Below, one piece after another: positions 20,379 through 31,100 of a stretch of DNA of 64,000 bases. The number at the start of each line of letters is the position of its first letter. Position 1 is the stretch's first letter. Both the position numbers and the translations under genes were made by a program. The stretch is taken from contig OX336336.1 of the NCBI GenBank assembly GCA_946902875.1, forward strand, positions 29,343,558 through 29,407,557. The letters run 5' to 3'. The notes under the pieces were generated by a model. The model was not told where the DNA came from, did no database searches, and saw only the letters and a list, made by a program, of their open reading frames with translations. The DNA comes from Nematopogon swammerdamellus (taxonomy: Eukaryota; Arthropoda; Insecta; Lepidoptera; Adelidae).

Positions 20379-21497
20379 ATGGTTTATAAATTTCACAATT
20401 TTATAATAATAATTGCAGTTTTATGGTTGTTATTTATACCCATATTTCAGTGCGCAGAAAAAGAAAAGAGCAATGAACCTCAATCGGAAATCTCTAAGGT
20501 GAATGACACAATCTCGGTTCACGAATCCAATGACAGTCACCGGGACAGTATGACGGAAAAGATAAAAAGATATATTCAAGAGCTAACTGTGAGAAATGGG
20601 GAAAGAAATGAATTCACATTTGCGGTGGCACTGTTAACTGAATACAAAGAATTTATCTGCTCCGGCTCTGTGATAGAGAACGGCCTAGTACTGACTGCGG
20701 CACACTGCCTGTTGCCTTCTCTAAAGTATGTTATGTTAAACTCTACACGAGTCATTATAGGCAAATACGATTTCCCTGTATACGCTAAGGTTGTTGCAGT
20801 CGAACCATTTCCAACATTTAAAAAAGCAATCAATAATGCTTTGACGCGAGACGTCGGTCTCGTGATAACGGAGGTGTTCGACAAGGCTATTGCATCAAAG
20901 ATTGTTATGAAAATCTATCAAGACATTAAAATAATTGAAGACTTCTTGGCGTTCGGCTACGGGTTAAATACTGGAAGCGGTACACCCAAGTCGCTGCAGT
21001 ATGTGGCATTGTCTCACAGACACATGTATGACTTGGGCGAAACGTTTAGAGGTTTCACTGACTGCACCGGAAACAATGTCTCGATGTGCTTCAAGGACAC
21101 TGGAGGTGCGGCTGTAGTTGACGATACAATTGTCGGAGTCATCGTGAAAGGTGAAAATGACTGCACTGACGGAGTAAAATACCACTTTATGAAAGAAACA
21201 GCTTCCGAGTACGCTGTCAACAAATATATGGTGGAAGTCTTACCGACCTTCATATTTCATAATTGGGTTGACAGTCGCATGAAATCGCTAAAAGAGAAAA
21301 CCAAATACGATTCTCTTGATACATTCAACCGCACGAAGGTAATCCCCACGAATGCATTCGCTCAAAAAGATACGCCGACAACATTACTCAGAAGAATTAT
21401 GTCCAGTTCCGGCTCTTTATGCAATAGCAAGATTGTATTTCCATGCTCTCTGAAATTGTTATTACTTGCTTCTTTATACGCCTCTTTATACAATTAA
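20379..21497 (+). CDS. Serine protease homologue (catalytic Ser replaced by Thr)
   Basis: A single uninterrupted frame of 372 codons. I chose the ATG at 20379 because it begins a typical signal peptide (hydrophobic 'IIIIAVLWLLFIPIF', residues 9-23); an in-frame ATG at 20346 would add 11 residues before it. A chymotrypsin-like S1 domain starts around residue 79. His109 lies in 'LTAAHC' and Asp158 in 'TRDVGL', but the 'GDSGG' motif reads 'KDTGG', placing Thr241 where the nucleophilic Ser should be. It is therefore probably a non-catalytic homologue; related insect proteins act as cofactors or binding proteins in haemolymph cascades. No clear zymogen cleavage 'IVGG' was found. The C-terminus is hydrophobic ('LKLLLLASLYASLYN'), compatible with a GPI-anchor signal. 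AATAAA follows at 21506. The lack of introns is unusual for the family and may mean retroposition or simple loss. The exact role is unknown. Confidence 0.8.
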   Translation: MVYKFHNFIIIIAVLWLLFIPIFQCAEKEKSNEPQSEISKVNDTISVHESNDSHRDSMTEKIKRYIQELTVRNGERNEFTFAVALLTEYKEFICSGSVIENGLVLTAAHCLLPSLKYVMLNSTRVIIGKYDFPVYAKVVAVEPFPTFKKAINNALTRDVGLVITEVFDKAIASKIVMKIYQDIKIIEDFLAFGYGLNTGSGTPKSLQYVALSHRHMYDLGETFRGFTDCTGNNVSMCFKDTGGAAVVDDTIVGVIVKGENDCTDGVKYHFMKETASEYAVNKYMVEVLPTFIFHNWVDSRMKSLKEKTKYDSLDTFNRTKVIPTNAFAQKDTPTTLLRRIMSSSGSLCNSKIVFPCSLKLLLLASLYASLYN

Positions 21498-21505
21498 TTT
21501 TGAAA

Positions 21506-21511
21506 AATAAA
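21506..21511 (+). terminator. Poly(A) signal of the protease homologue
   Basis: AATAAA lies nine bases after the stop codon of the 20379-21497 gene. The very short 3' untranslated region this implies is compatible with a compact gene. Confidence 0.55.
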
Positions 21512-21639
21512 AAGTGAGAAACGAAATAATTTAATTTTTTTTTTCATTCACACCCGTGGTGTCAGGTTATTACGACTTGACCGTCAGAACTAGGTGTCAT
21601 GCCAGCCATGCCATTAGCTTCCTTCGTATCAGTTGGTTT

Positions 21640-21790
21640 CACCTAAATTATTTATTTTATTTTAAGTAGGTACTACTTAGTCATAGATATTTAACGTAAA
21701 TTAGCCTTTGCCCCTCATGTAAATTTCTTATTGTGTGTTTATGTTAAATGTTTTTGGAGCAATAAAGTATTTCTATCTATCTATTTCTAT
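21640..21790 (+). mobile_element. Non-LTR retrotransposon 3' end (tetranucleotide tail)
   Basis: The segment 'tttgcccctcatgtaaattt' and 'ggagcaataaagtatttcta' followed by 'tctatctat' is the plus-strand counterpart of 8008-8150. Only the 3' untranslated end remains. Confidence 0.7.
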
Positions 21791-22261
21791 CGTTTATTGT
21801 TTATTGTATAATTTGTTTATTGTATAATTTCATCCATAGGTAGGTAACCTACGCTTGGACATGTCGAAAATTCCGCCAGTTCTAAATTCAATGCGAAGAG
21901 AACTGACAAACAAACTTCGCAAGTCACAATGTTTTGTTAGTACCTTATAAGTATTATATTATAGTAACTTACAAATAATTAACCCATACTACCGCTCACA
22001 AGAGCATTAATATTTACAGCATAAACATGAATACTGAAGAATTTGACCACACTGCCTATTTAAATTACCTATATCTGGTGTATAGTGCCATCGTCAATTT
22101 TGATACTTCATATTATATCAAGTCAAAAAATAAATAAAAATTAGTTTACATTTATTACAAAAAGATGTAATAAGTCATATAAAAAAAAATTTTATGATAC
22201 AAAGTGTATCCAAATGTCAAATTGTCAAAGTTTGTTAGTGGAAAAAACAGTAGTCAAACTC
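21791..22261. other. No gene recognised
   Basis: AT-rich sequence between two retrotransposon relics. The part close to 22261 is probably the 3' untranslated region of the minus-strand reverse transcriptase. Confidence 0.3.
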
Positions 22262-23927
22262 TTAGATAAAATTACGGTCAGTTAATGCATCCTTAATAGT
22301 GTAATAACTCTTTTCAATTAACATTAATTTAATCCGTCGTTTGAAATTATTATCATCTAATTGTTTTATGTTAGAAGACAGTTTATTATAAAATCTAACA
22401 CTATTACAAATAAAGCTTTTTGAGGTTTTAGCTAATCTATGTCTTATTAGTTGTACATTATTCTTACACCGTGTATCATAGTTATGATTGTCGGAATTAA
22501 GAGAGGAATCATTAATGTATTTTCTGGCATAGCATATGTTCTGGTAAACATATGCACTTGGTAAAGTCATGATTCCTATCTCCCCGAACGCTGTCCTACA
22601 AGTATCTCTAGTTTTCATATTTAGGATGTACCGCAAGGCCCTCTTCTGTAATAAAAATATTCTATTTGAGTCTGCTGCATTTCCCCAAAACATAAGGCCA
22701 TATGACATGATGCTCTCAAAATAGGCATGATAAACCGTCTTTGCAGCATGAGTTCCGCATAGCTCTTTAATTTTTTTATAGCATAACAAGCGGAACTCAA
22801 CTTACCAGGTAAAGAGTTTATGTGGGCTTTCCAAGTAAAACTTTTATCAAATATTACCCCAAGAAAAGTTAGTTCATTAGCAAGGTTTAATGACAAGTTT
22901 TCTGCAGTTTTTAATATGGCATCAGTGTTATTACGTCTATGAGTACCTAGAGCAAAGTGCATAATGTTAGTTTTGTTAACATTTAGTAATAGATTGTTGC
23001 ATTCGAACCATGATTTTAGAGATTCTAGTACATTTAAAAAGGATTCTCTTAGTTTACTTATATCATTGTTTTTCAGTAGAACTGAGATATCGTCTGCAAA
23101 CATTACCATCTCTATATCGTCTGTTATACAGCTCGAGATGTCGTTAACATATGTTAGAAACAATAATGGTCCCAGGATAGAACCCTGCGGCACACCCATT
23201 GTAATTGATTTTACATTAGATTTTAAGCCATTGACGTCACATATTTGAGCTCTATTTTCTAAATATGATTGGAATATACGCAATTCATTGTCTCTTATAC
23301 CATAATGTTCTAGTTTCATTAGTAATATTTCATGATTTACACAGTCAAAGGCTTTGGACAGATCACAAAAGATGCCATAAGTATGCTGAGAGTCGTCTAG
23401 GGAAGTTAATATTGATTTTACCATAGAAGCTATAGCATCACCCGTTGACAGTCCTTTCCGAAATCCAAATTGTTTACAATTTAAAAGTTCATTATCAATA
23501 AAGAATTTAATTAACCGTTTTTCCAAAAAATTTTCAAAGACCTTACTGAAAACCGGCAATATAGAGACGGGACGATAGTTCTCAACATTGTTATGACATC
23601 CCTTTTTATACAAAGGTATAACTTTGGCTACTTTTAATGAATCTGGGAATATGCCATTTTTTAGAGAGTCATTTACAATATCTGTTAGCGGGCCGATGAC
23701 ACTTGTTATAGATTTCAATAATACAGGTGAGATACTCCAAAGATTTGGGAATGTTTAGATTTAAGGTCCCTAATTACTCTCTTAGTCTCTAGGTATGTGA
23801 CAGGTGCAAATAGGGCTGATTCAGAATTCCGAGGGATAAACGCTTTGAGGTAGTTTAATGATACTTCTTTACTAGACTTTAGACTTTGAGTAGTACTATG
23901 GGCTATTGTGGAAAAGAATTTATTCAC
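22262..23927 (-). mobile_element. CR1/Jockey-like reverse transcriptase, two frameshifts
   Basis: The minus strand reads through most of a non-LTR reverse transcriptase. It contains 'VIPLYKKG' and 'NYRPVSILPVFSKVFE' (fingers), 'QFGFRKGLST', the first catalytic Asp in 'FCDLSKAFDCVNHEIL', 'GVPQGSILGPLLFLTYVND', the second catalytic pair in 'VMFADDISV', and a C-terminal 'RFYNKLSSNIK' region. The frame is broken twice: near 23715-23735, joining an upstream piece ('FFSTIAHSTTQSLKSS'), and near 22775-22800, before the last 175 residues. No endonuclease domain is present, so the copy is 5'-truncated and dead, though all core catalytic aspartates are intact. Confidence 0.88.
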
Positions 23928-24149
23928 ATGATTGGCAATCGTTGAGTTATTATTATCTATCTAACTTTAGAATGAAAGTTATATATTTTTAAAGGTGTCA
24001 GGTTTTTGTTCGATTCTCCCTTATACGTACGCAGTGCGTGGTCAAACAAACTCAAATGACAAACCAACAAACATAGACAAACCGGTGAAAGATCCATTAA
24101 CAAAATAATACTTTTACTTCGTCGCGTCGCAGTCGTCGTAGACATTCTA

Positions 24150-25440
24150 CACCGTAGACACCCTACGCCGTGAACACTCTACGCCGTGAACACTCTACGT
24201 CGTAGACACTCTACGCCGTGAACATTCTACGCCGTGAACACTACGCCATGGACACTCTAGGTTGTAGACACCCTAAGCCCTAGATCTAAGCCGTTGACAC
24301 TCTACCTACACCGTGGACAATCTACGCCGTGGACACTATGTTGTGGATACCCTACGCCGTAGACGCTCTACGCCGTGGACGATCTACGCTGTAATGCTCT
24401 ACACCGTAGACGCTCTACGCCGTGGACGATCTACGGTATGAACGTTCTACGCCGTAGACGCTCTACGCCGTGAAAGATCTACGCTGTAACGCTCTACACC
24501 GTAGATGATCTACGCCTTGAACAATCTACGCTGTAACGTTCTACACCGCGTTCTACACGAGCCATTCGCCTCATTGGCGACTCTGTACTCACAAAGGACC
24601 TTCAACCTCTAAAACACAGACGTATCGTTGGGTCATTGAGCCTGTTTTATCGGTACTACTATGGCCGCTGCTCTGACGAAATTGCTTCCCTTATCCCTCC
24701 TCCTCCTGTTCGCCTTCGCCAAACCCGCCATACTCTCGCGGAACACCCCTTTGTAGTGGACAGACGAGTACTTCGAACGGCACGATTCTCTAAATCGTTC
24801 TTGTGCCGCACTGCAAAGGTGTGGAACGGGCTTCCGGGGAATATCTTTCCCCACTCCTACAATCCACGGATCTTCAAATCGCGGGTAAATAGCCTTTCCC
24901 CAGCGACATTAGTCCACCTCCAAGCCGGACTGGCACCTCCTCGGGGGTGATATTGGCTGCGCCTGAGGCTTCGACCTCGGACACAGCTAGCTAGTTCGGA
25001 AACAATAAAAAAAAAAAAAAAAAACACCGTAGATGCTCTACGCTGTGAACGATCTACGCCGTGAACGATCTACGCTTAACGCTCTACGACGTATATGATC
25101 TACGCTGTAAACGCTCTATACCGTAGATGCTCTACAACGTATGTGTTCTACGCTGTAAGCGCTCTATACCGTAGAAGCTCTACAACGTATATGTTCTACG
25201 CTTTAAGCGCTCTATACCGTAGAAGCTCTACAACGTATATGTATGCTCTACGCTGTAAACGCTCTATACCGTAGAAGCTCTACAACGTATATTATGTTCT
25301 ACGCTGTAAGCGCTCTATACCGTAGAAGCTCTACAACGGATATGTTCTACGCTGTAAGCGCTCTATACCGTAGAAGCTCTACAACGTATATATATGCTCT
25401 ACGCTGTAAACGCTCTATACCGTAGACGTTCGACGATGTA
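24150..25440. repeat. 18-bp satellite array, interrupted
   Basis: Short units such as 'gtagacgctctacgcc' repeat from about 24150 to 24555 and resume from 25023 to 25440. In the second half a longer unit of about 48-54 bp has formed ('gtagaagctctacaacgtat' recurs at 48-base spacing near 25174 and 25222). The break between the halves is a retrotransposon insertion at 24556-25022. No coding role is likely. Confidence 0.9.
24556..25022 (+). mobile_element. 5'-truncated non-LTR retrotransposon with poly(A) inside the satellite
   Basis: From 24557 one open frame runs to a stop near 24950, reading 'RAIRLIGDS', 'SLFYRYYYGRCSDE', 'RFSKSFLCRTAKVWNGLP' and 'NPRIFKSRVNSL'. This is the standard C-terminal end of an insect non-LTR polymerase. 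About 60 bases of 3' untranslated sequence and an 18-base poly-A run (25004-25022) follow. Both flanks are the 18-bp satellite, so the satellite is older than the insertion. The frame is undamaged, suggesting a recent event. Confidence 0.88.
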
Positions 25441-25449
25441 AAAGGTTTA

Positions 25450-25560
25450 TGCGATAAACAAACAAGTGCGAGTCGAACTCGCGCACCGAGGGTTCCGTAT
25501 CGCGATGTCATGGCTAGCGCCACTCGATGGCGTGTTATGAAATGCTTCATATTAGTTCAA
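25450..25560 (-). repeat. Dispersed repeat F end, tRNA-like
   Basis: The minus strand carries 'gtgcgcgagttcgactcgca', which resembles a tRNA T-arm, preceded by 'gagtggcgctagccatgac', which resembles a D-arm. The same block starts the family F copy at 26190-26270. It is probably the head of a tRNA-derived repeat and not a tRNA gene. Confidence 0.45.
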
Positions 25561-25880
25561 TGTCATGATTAGTTAAAATGCTTTAATATATTTTAAACTA
25601 TATATTTTAAAATTATAAAAAAATATCTATCACACGATGCACTTGAAAAAAAATTGTTTTAACCAAAGAGTTTGTATAACTCCGCTGCGCTCCTTTCGTA
25701 ATACAAAACTCTTTGGTTTTAACTTTTTATTTGTTCCCCAATATCGAAATGTATGATATATGTACGTCCGTGATTGGATCATCAAACTTTATGTACCAAA
25801 CTCCAACTGTTTTCGTCCAGTAGATTCGGTGAAAATAACGACAGACAAGAGAGTCCTATCCTATAACCTATCCTCATATA

Positions 25881-26142
25881 TAAGGTGTTTCGTTATTCAT
25901 GTCGTTTCTTTCAGGGGGTTGTTCTGTATCCTACACTGAGTAACTTTTGTTCTATAGCTTTTGGAAATTGGAAAAAAAAAATCACTTTCCCCATACATTT
26001 GGAGGTTAGGTCTGCCCTTAAATGTATGGAGAAAGTGAATTTTTTTTTCTAATTTCCAAAAGCTGTAGAACAAAAGTTACTCAGTTCAGGATACAGAACA
26101 ACCCCCTGAAAGAAACGACATGAATAACGAAACACCTTGTAT
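25881..26142. mobile_element. Foldback MITE, ~120-bp arms
   Basis: The left arm 'aaggtgtttcgttattcatg' to 'ccatacattt' is mirrored almost perfectly by 'aaatgtatgg' to 'catgaataacgaaacacctt'. TA dinucleotides flank the ends. The loop is only about 20 bases ('ggaggttaggtctgccctt'). No coding capacity. Confidence 0.88.
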
Positions 26143-26149
26143 AAGAGTC

Positions 26150-26545
26150 ATCCGCTTTTTCCTCTTTTGAGGAATGCAATCCCAAAAAACCGGAAAAGTG
26201 CGATTCGAACTCGCGCACCGAGGGTTCCGTATCGCCATGTCATGGTCAGCGCCACTCACGCCATCTATGTATTAGTTAAAATGCTTCATACTCTTTTTCG
26301 GTACATGGCGCTCATAGACTTTTTAGTTTCTTGTATGTGAACCCACGTGAATTAAAATACTTTTTCTTATTTGTTGGTATATCGGCCATAATAACACATA
26401 TTCTGTGAAAATTTCAACGGCCTACCATAATAGGTAGCCTGTTCAAATTTACAACAAGAGATACAGCCCTCGGACAGAGACAGACAGACGGTGTAGGCTT
26501 AGTAATAGGGTCCCGAACGACGGATATGGAACCCTAAAAAAGGAA
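26150..26545 (-). repeat. Dispersed repeat F, long copy
   Basis: Reverse orientation relative to 35540-35780. It contains 'cgaactcgcgcaccgagggt', 'attctgtgaaaatttcaac', 'gagatacagccctcggacag' and 'agtaatagggtcccg'. The two ends, 'gagggttccgtatcg' and 'ggaaccct', are weakly inverted. Confidence 0.65.
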
Positions 26546-26670
26546 AAGAAGTAACATCTTAAAGAAAATAAATATCACATTTTAAAATATGCTTATAATC
26601 ATTTTAAATGGTATTATTTTTATAGGTTTATGTACATTTTAGTTAGGTACGATTATTTTATAAATACACT

Positions 26671-28905
26671 AGCTGAGCCCGCGGCTCCGCTCGCGTGAAA
26701 TTCGTATTCCAAAGAAGAATGTAAGTAACTAAGGGCGAGGCCGAAGGCCGAGCTGCGTTCAGGTAATCGAAAAACCTTCTTAAAGAAAGTAACTAACTAA
26801 GGGCGAGGCCGAAGGCCGAGCTGCTTTCAGGTAAACGATAAACGTTTCTCAAATAAAGGAAGTAAGTAAGGGCGAGGCCGAAGGCCGAGCTGCGTTCAGG
26901 AAGACCATAACCCTTCTGGAAGAAAGGAAGGAACTATGTGCGAGGCCGAAGGCCGAGCTGCGTTCAGGTAAACCAAAAACTCTCTTCCGCCTTCGGGCCT
27001 CGCCCTTAAAGACTTCCTTTCTTCGATAGAATATAATATCGTTTACTCAATCTAACCTACCTAACAAATATTAAAATAACTATCAAAATGGGCATTTTCA
27101 AATGTTCTTAGAGCACTTGCGGCATTACCCCGCTGGATGGGAAGGCCTTTGAATGAAGTACATAAGCCCTTGATGGCGGGACACCAGTTGCGTCAATCAC
27201 CTCAAGCCTCTTTTGGCTTCACTGCTCCACGGACCGAGGGTTTCAACCGCAAACGCAACAAATTCGAAATCTTGAATTATATTTCTATATTTGCTGCGTT
27301 TGAGGCTCTCCGCCCCAGTCTCGGCCGCGCCAGCCGCTCTTGAAGATGTCCTAACGTGACTTGGAGCCAATGTGAGAACAAAAGTGGCGTCCCACATCAA
27401 ATAACTACCCTTAGTCCATGGCACTAAGGTGATAGCATCGGGCCTCTTGCCACCCAGCCGGGAATAACCGCGAGGTTCTAGGATGCACGGTATATTTGCC
27501 GTTAGAAGCGTGGACTTTATAATAAAATTTAAATTAAATTAACTCAGTCTTAATATTAATTAACTTTATTCGAGATGGTCTTCCTGAACGCAGCTCGGCC
27601 TTCGGTCTCGCCCTTAGTTACTTGCTTTCTTCGAGATGGTTTATCATTTGTCATAACGTAGCTCGGCCTTCGGCCTCGCCTTAGTTGCTTACTTTCTTCA
27701 AGATGGTTTAGCTTCTTCCTGAACGCAGCTCGGCCTTCGGCCTCGCCCTTAGTTACTTGCTTTCTTCGAGATGACTTTTCAATTATCCGAACGTAGCTCG
27801 GCCTTCGGCCTCACCTTAGTTACTTACTTTCTTCAAGATGGTTTAGCTTCTTCCTGAACGCAGCTCGGCCTGCGGCCTCGCCCATAGTTACTTACTTTCT
27901 TCGAGAAGGTTTATGGTCTTCCAGAATAGAGCTCGGCCTTCGGCCTCGCCCTTAGTTACTTACTTTCTTCAAGAATGTTTTTCTTCTTCCTGAACTCAGC
28001 TCCGCCTTCCGCCTCGCCCTTAGTTATTTTCATCGAGAAAGAATATCGTTTACGTGAGCGCAGATCCGCCTTCGGGCCCGCCTTTAGTTACTTACTTTCT
28101 TTTTTTTTTAAATACGAATTTCACGCGAGCGAAGCCGCGGGCAACAGATATATAAATTTTATTGCACCAATGACAGCGACATAACTTCGACCTTCAATTA
28201 TTATTTTTATTTATCAAACAATTTGTCACCGGCCAGCTCACGTCGAGATGACAGTTCTCCGTTTGTCAACATGACATTTAAAATTGTTTTTTACCTTTAC
28301 TTTGGATTACGTTATTTTTATTATATTTTTTAATTATTATGTTCATCCAGGATATACACTGTCACTATAAAAAGTTTCGTCAAATTCCGTTCAGTGTTTT
28401 TTGCGAGATGCGCGTACAAATAGACATTTTTGCATTTACGATTTTATTATATGTATAGAAAGAATAGATATGTATAGACTATTGTGTTCAAGTTATAAAA
28501 AAGAAGAACTGTCATTTTCGTTGTATCTACTTATTTTTAAATTTCGAATGAATATTTTATTCAAATTGTATTTGCTGCCAGTTCTCAAGATATAATTATG
28601 TACTTTGGACTACGTGATTTTAAACGCGCAATAATGTTTATAATTGTTAATTTTTTTTTATTTAAGTTATTTTTTTTACGTATTATGTTAACCCGGCATA
28701 TAAACTGCCACTATACAAAGTTTCGTCTAATTCCGTTCAGTGGGTTTTACGTGATGCGCTTACAGACAAACAAACAAACAAACAAAAATTTTAAAAACTG
28801 TTCTAACATGTTCAGTATCTCATTTTAAGCCACCCTGGTTAGTTTTTTTCCGAATACATTTAATGTACAGACTTTCTTACCTCTACGATTTTATTATATG
28901 TATAG
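26671..28905 (+). mobile_element. Foldback/Helitron-like composite element, copy 1
   Basis: The element begins with the complement of a 'gcgggctcagctag' end and has arms made of a ~68-bp unit ('gcgaggccgaaggccgagct', 'gcgttcagg', then an 'aagtaagtaactaa' spacer). There are about four direct units at 26730-26980. After a central block there are about eight inverted units at 27575-28080. The centre (27130-27480) carries a minus-strand polyprotein fragment. Beyond 28140 there is a non-repetitive part ending near 28905 in the complement of 'ctatacatataataaaatcg'. A second copy lies inverted at 38640-40583. The arms could fold into a long imperfect stem. The hairpin-plus-CTAG end resembles Helitron 3' ends, but I cannot prove the class. 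Confidence 0.75.
27137..27480 (-). pseudogene. Captured retroelement polyprotein C-terminal fragment
   Basis: The minus strand reads '[20 protein letters not shown]', then 'LTLAPSHV', 'LKRSKYRNI' and 'FEFVAFAVETLGPW', followed by a degraded stretch. This motif series is typical of the extreme C-terminus of retroelement polymerase proteins common in animal genomes, recognised from memory. It has stops and a frame change after 'SSEAKRG'. The same fragment sits in the second element copy (39720-40110), so it is a stable part of the element and not a chance neighbour. Confidence 0.65.
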
Positions 28906-28906
28906 A

Positions 28907-29171
28907 TACCACACACTTATCCCGACAATCGGGTTAAGCAAAATAATCGGAGTTGTGCTGCCGGTACTTTTGTGAGTTACAGCACAACACCGACCACCAC
29001 GTTTAGCAAAGTTTTCGGACAAGATAAGTATCAAGCAGCAATTGAGACCCGCTGGATGACTCGGTGGAAAGACCGTTCCAAGCCTGTTGCCCTTTAGCGC
29101 GGCATCTTCTCCTTATGCCTTAGTCGCCTCTTACGACATGTACGGGGAGAGATGCAGTGGGGCTATTCTTT
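28907..29171 (-). mobile_element. Repeat family C copy
   Basis: Reverse orientation, with 'atcccgacaatcgggttaag', 'gtgctgccggtacttttgtg', 'gcggcatcttctccttatgc' and 'acgacatgtacggggagaga' in the expected order. It carries one copy of the region amplified at 1973-2434. Confidence 0.75.
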
Positions 29172-30099
29172 TTAATTATATTTTATATTACTTAGTAGGT
29201 ATACAAAATGCCAAGTAATTCCAATAGTACATATGTCTTCAAAGTAATAACGCATATTGTTAAGTCTAAACACATTCTCTTCTGGTAGATAATGTCCATG
29301 ACCTGAGCATGAAATCCACCATTTGTCAACGTTTTGTGTTGTTGGATTTTACGCCAATCCTGTAAAAAATCCTATCCATCAGTCGTTCCTTTTCCAAATT
29401 TACCTCGGGATCACTGCACAATATGGGGCTCCAAGCTCCAAATGAAGGAGCGACCAGCGCGCATTGCATAAATAAAGAATCAGCATGAATGTTTTTCTAC
29501 ATCGGTTTATTTACAAAGAATTTTACTGTAAAATGACTGAAACAATCCGGGCTAACGCAGCCATCCTCGTTATTTCGCCGCCGGCCAGAGGACAGAGGAC
29601 GGAGGACAGAGGACGGAGGACGGAGGATCGTAAAGTTAGGAACAATTTGCGGACTCCAACGGCCGCGCGGCCCGCAGGCAGCGCCAACTGACGGTCTGAC
29701 TATAGAGCTGTCTCTTTGAGCTGTGCGCATAACTGCCTTATTTCGTCCATGCGTTTGTTGTTTTAATGTTTTGCAATGAAATATTTCATGTATTTAGTTA
29801 TTTTCAGGCTTCTTACATCGAAGAGATGACAACGGAAACTAACTGTGTGACTCCTGCGTCTGTCTGTCTGTCCGTCTGCCGCAGGGTCATTACTTCTAAT
29901 TTCTAATATTCAACCGACTTCAAAAAAGGAGGAGGTTCTCAATTGGACTGTATGTTTTTTGAAGTGAAAACTTTTTTAGCGGCGCTTGGCACTTTTTTAC
30001 GTGGGTAAAAAATGTTAAACTCGCGTCAGATCGTCAGATCTCGAAAAGCGTCAGATTTATTTTTATTATTTAAAATGTAACCTTAAGTCATTGCATTAA
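29172..30099. other. No gene recognised; short purine repeat
   Basis: The only notable structure is a 'gaggacagaggacgga' repeat at 29586-29630. A 'gtctgtctgtctgtccgtct' run lies at 29860. No exon could be supported. Confidence 0.3.
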
Positions 30100-30445
30100 G
30101 GGTTAAGTTACGAGTGGCACGGGATCAATTCTGTTCGTCTCTCAGTGACAGTAAAGCCGAAAGCGAATCAAGAGAATCCGATATTCGTTTGGTCGTTTAT
30201 GTGATTTCGTGGCTCAATGGTAAGAGTGTAGGATTTGTATTTTTTGACAATGGGTTCGAATCCCCCAAAAATTTTTTTGTTTTTTTTTCTTTTGTTTTCT
30301 TTTTTAAGCAATGTTACGGTGTTTAAATTTGTTTAGGGTGTCTAGTTTTTTTTTATAACCACCTAAGAATTATTTTCGGAAATACAAAAAGTTTTCACTT
30401 CTGCCGGCACTCCCGGAGTGCAACTGGGGTTTTTTTTTATGTTTG
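30100..30445 (+). mobile_element. SINE E copy (tRNA-like head)
   Basis: The head reads 'gtggctcaatggtaagagtg' (A box) and 'tgggttcgaatccccc' (B box). The spacing is tRNA-like, but the anticodon region is replaced by 'gatttgtattttttgac'. The tail has 'aagcaatgttacggtgttta', 'ataaccacctaagaattatt' and 'ctgccggcactcccg'. Related copies are at 43215-43460 (plus) and 43905-44205 (minus). Confidence 0.78.
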
Positions 30446-30639
30446 TTACGCGATTACTCTGTCAATTGTGCGCCGATTTTGAAAATATTTTTTTTTTGTT
30501 TGAATGAGGATAACCCTGAGGTGGTCCCATTTTAATTTGGTTAAGATCGGGTAGGAAAAAGAAGCGGAATCCGCCGAGTACACTATTAGCAAAAAATTGC
30601 TAAAAAAACTGTGAAATAAAAACTATTTATAAAAAATAT

Positions 30640-30795
30640 AAAAACCGACTTTAAAAATTTATGAAATAAAAAAAAATCGAACCCTAGAGTTGAGGGCGGT
30701 GGTAAAGCAAGCAAAAATAACCGACCCCCTTCAACTCTAGGGTTCGATTTTTTTTATTTCATAGATTTTTGAAGGCGGTTTTTATATTTTTTTAA
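30640..30795. repeat. Inverted repeat (hairpin)
   Basis: The left arm 'aaaaccgactttaaaaattt' and 'tcgaaccctagagttga' is mirrored by 'tcaactctagggttcga' and 'gatttttgaaggcggttttt'. The loop is about 35 bases. It lies next to a SINE A copy and is probably a small MITE. Confidence 0.75.
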
Positions 30796-30804
30796 ATAGT
30801 TTAT

Positions 30805-31100
30805 TTTATTTATGGAATCTGACATGTTTGGCTACTTTACCTACCTACTTCATCCGTGATGCCAGCCAATCACACCTTTGTTAATTAGGTGCCATGTCTA
30901 TGCTTCCCTTTAATCGTGCCGGTTACACTGAACTAGACGGATAACTATTTACATATCCGCTTGGACCGATCGTTCATTCAGTTCGGTGGTATCAACCCGA
31001 GTGAGCGGGTTAAACCCTACCTAGTGAGGTAAGAAGGAAAGGGACCTAAAGTTTTACTTGGAATCCGAACCACGGTCAGCCTCTTAACGTGGTTTGTTTG
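30805..31100 (-). mobile_element. SINE A tail and core, degenerate
   Basis: It reads the reverse complement of the SINE A tail ('tttggctactttacctacc', 'ctttaatcgtgccggttaca') and core ('aggaaagggacctaaagttt', then 'ccgaaccacggtcagcctc'). The head is lost. It differs from other copies at many sites and so looks older. Confidence 0.7.

Noticed and set aside
24150..25440. Regular short repeats that might suggest a CRISPR array
   Set aside because: Units are contiguous without spacers; it is a satellite.
26700..28100. Regular ~68-bp spacing with palindromic cores, CRISPR-like at first sight
   Set aside because: Eukaryotic context, diverged units, no unique spacers, and units inverted around a centre; these are arms of a mobile element.
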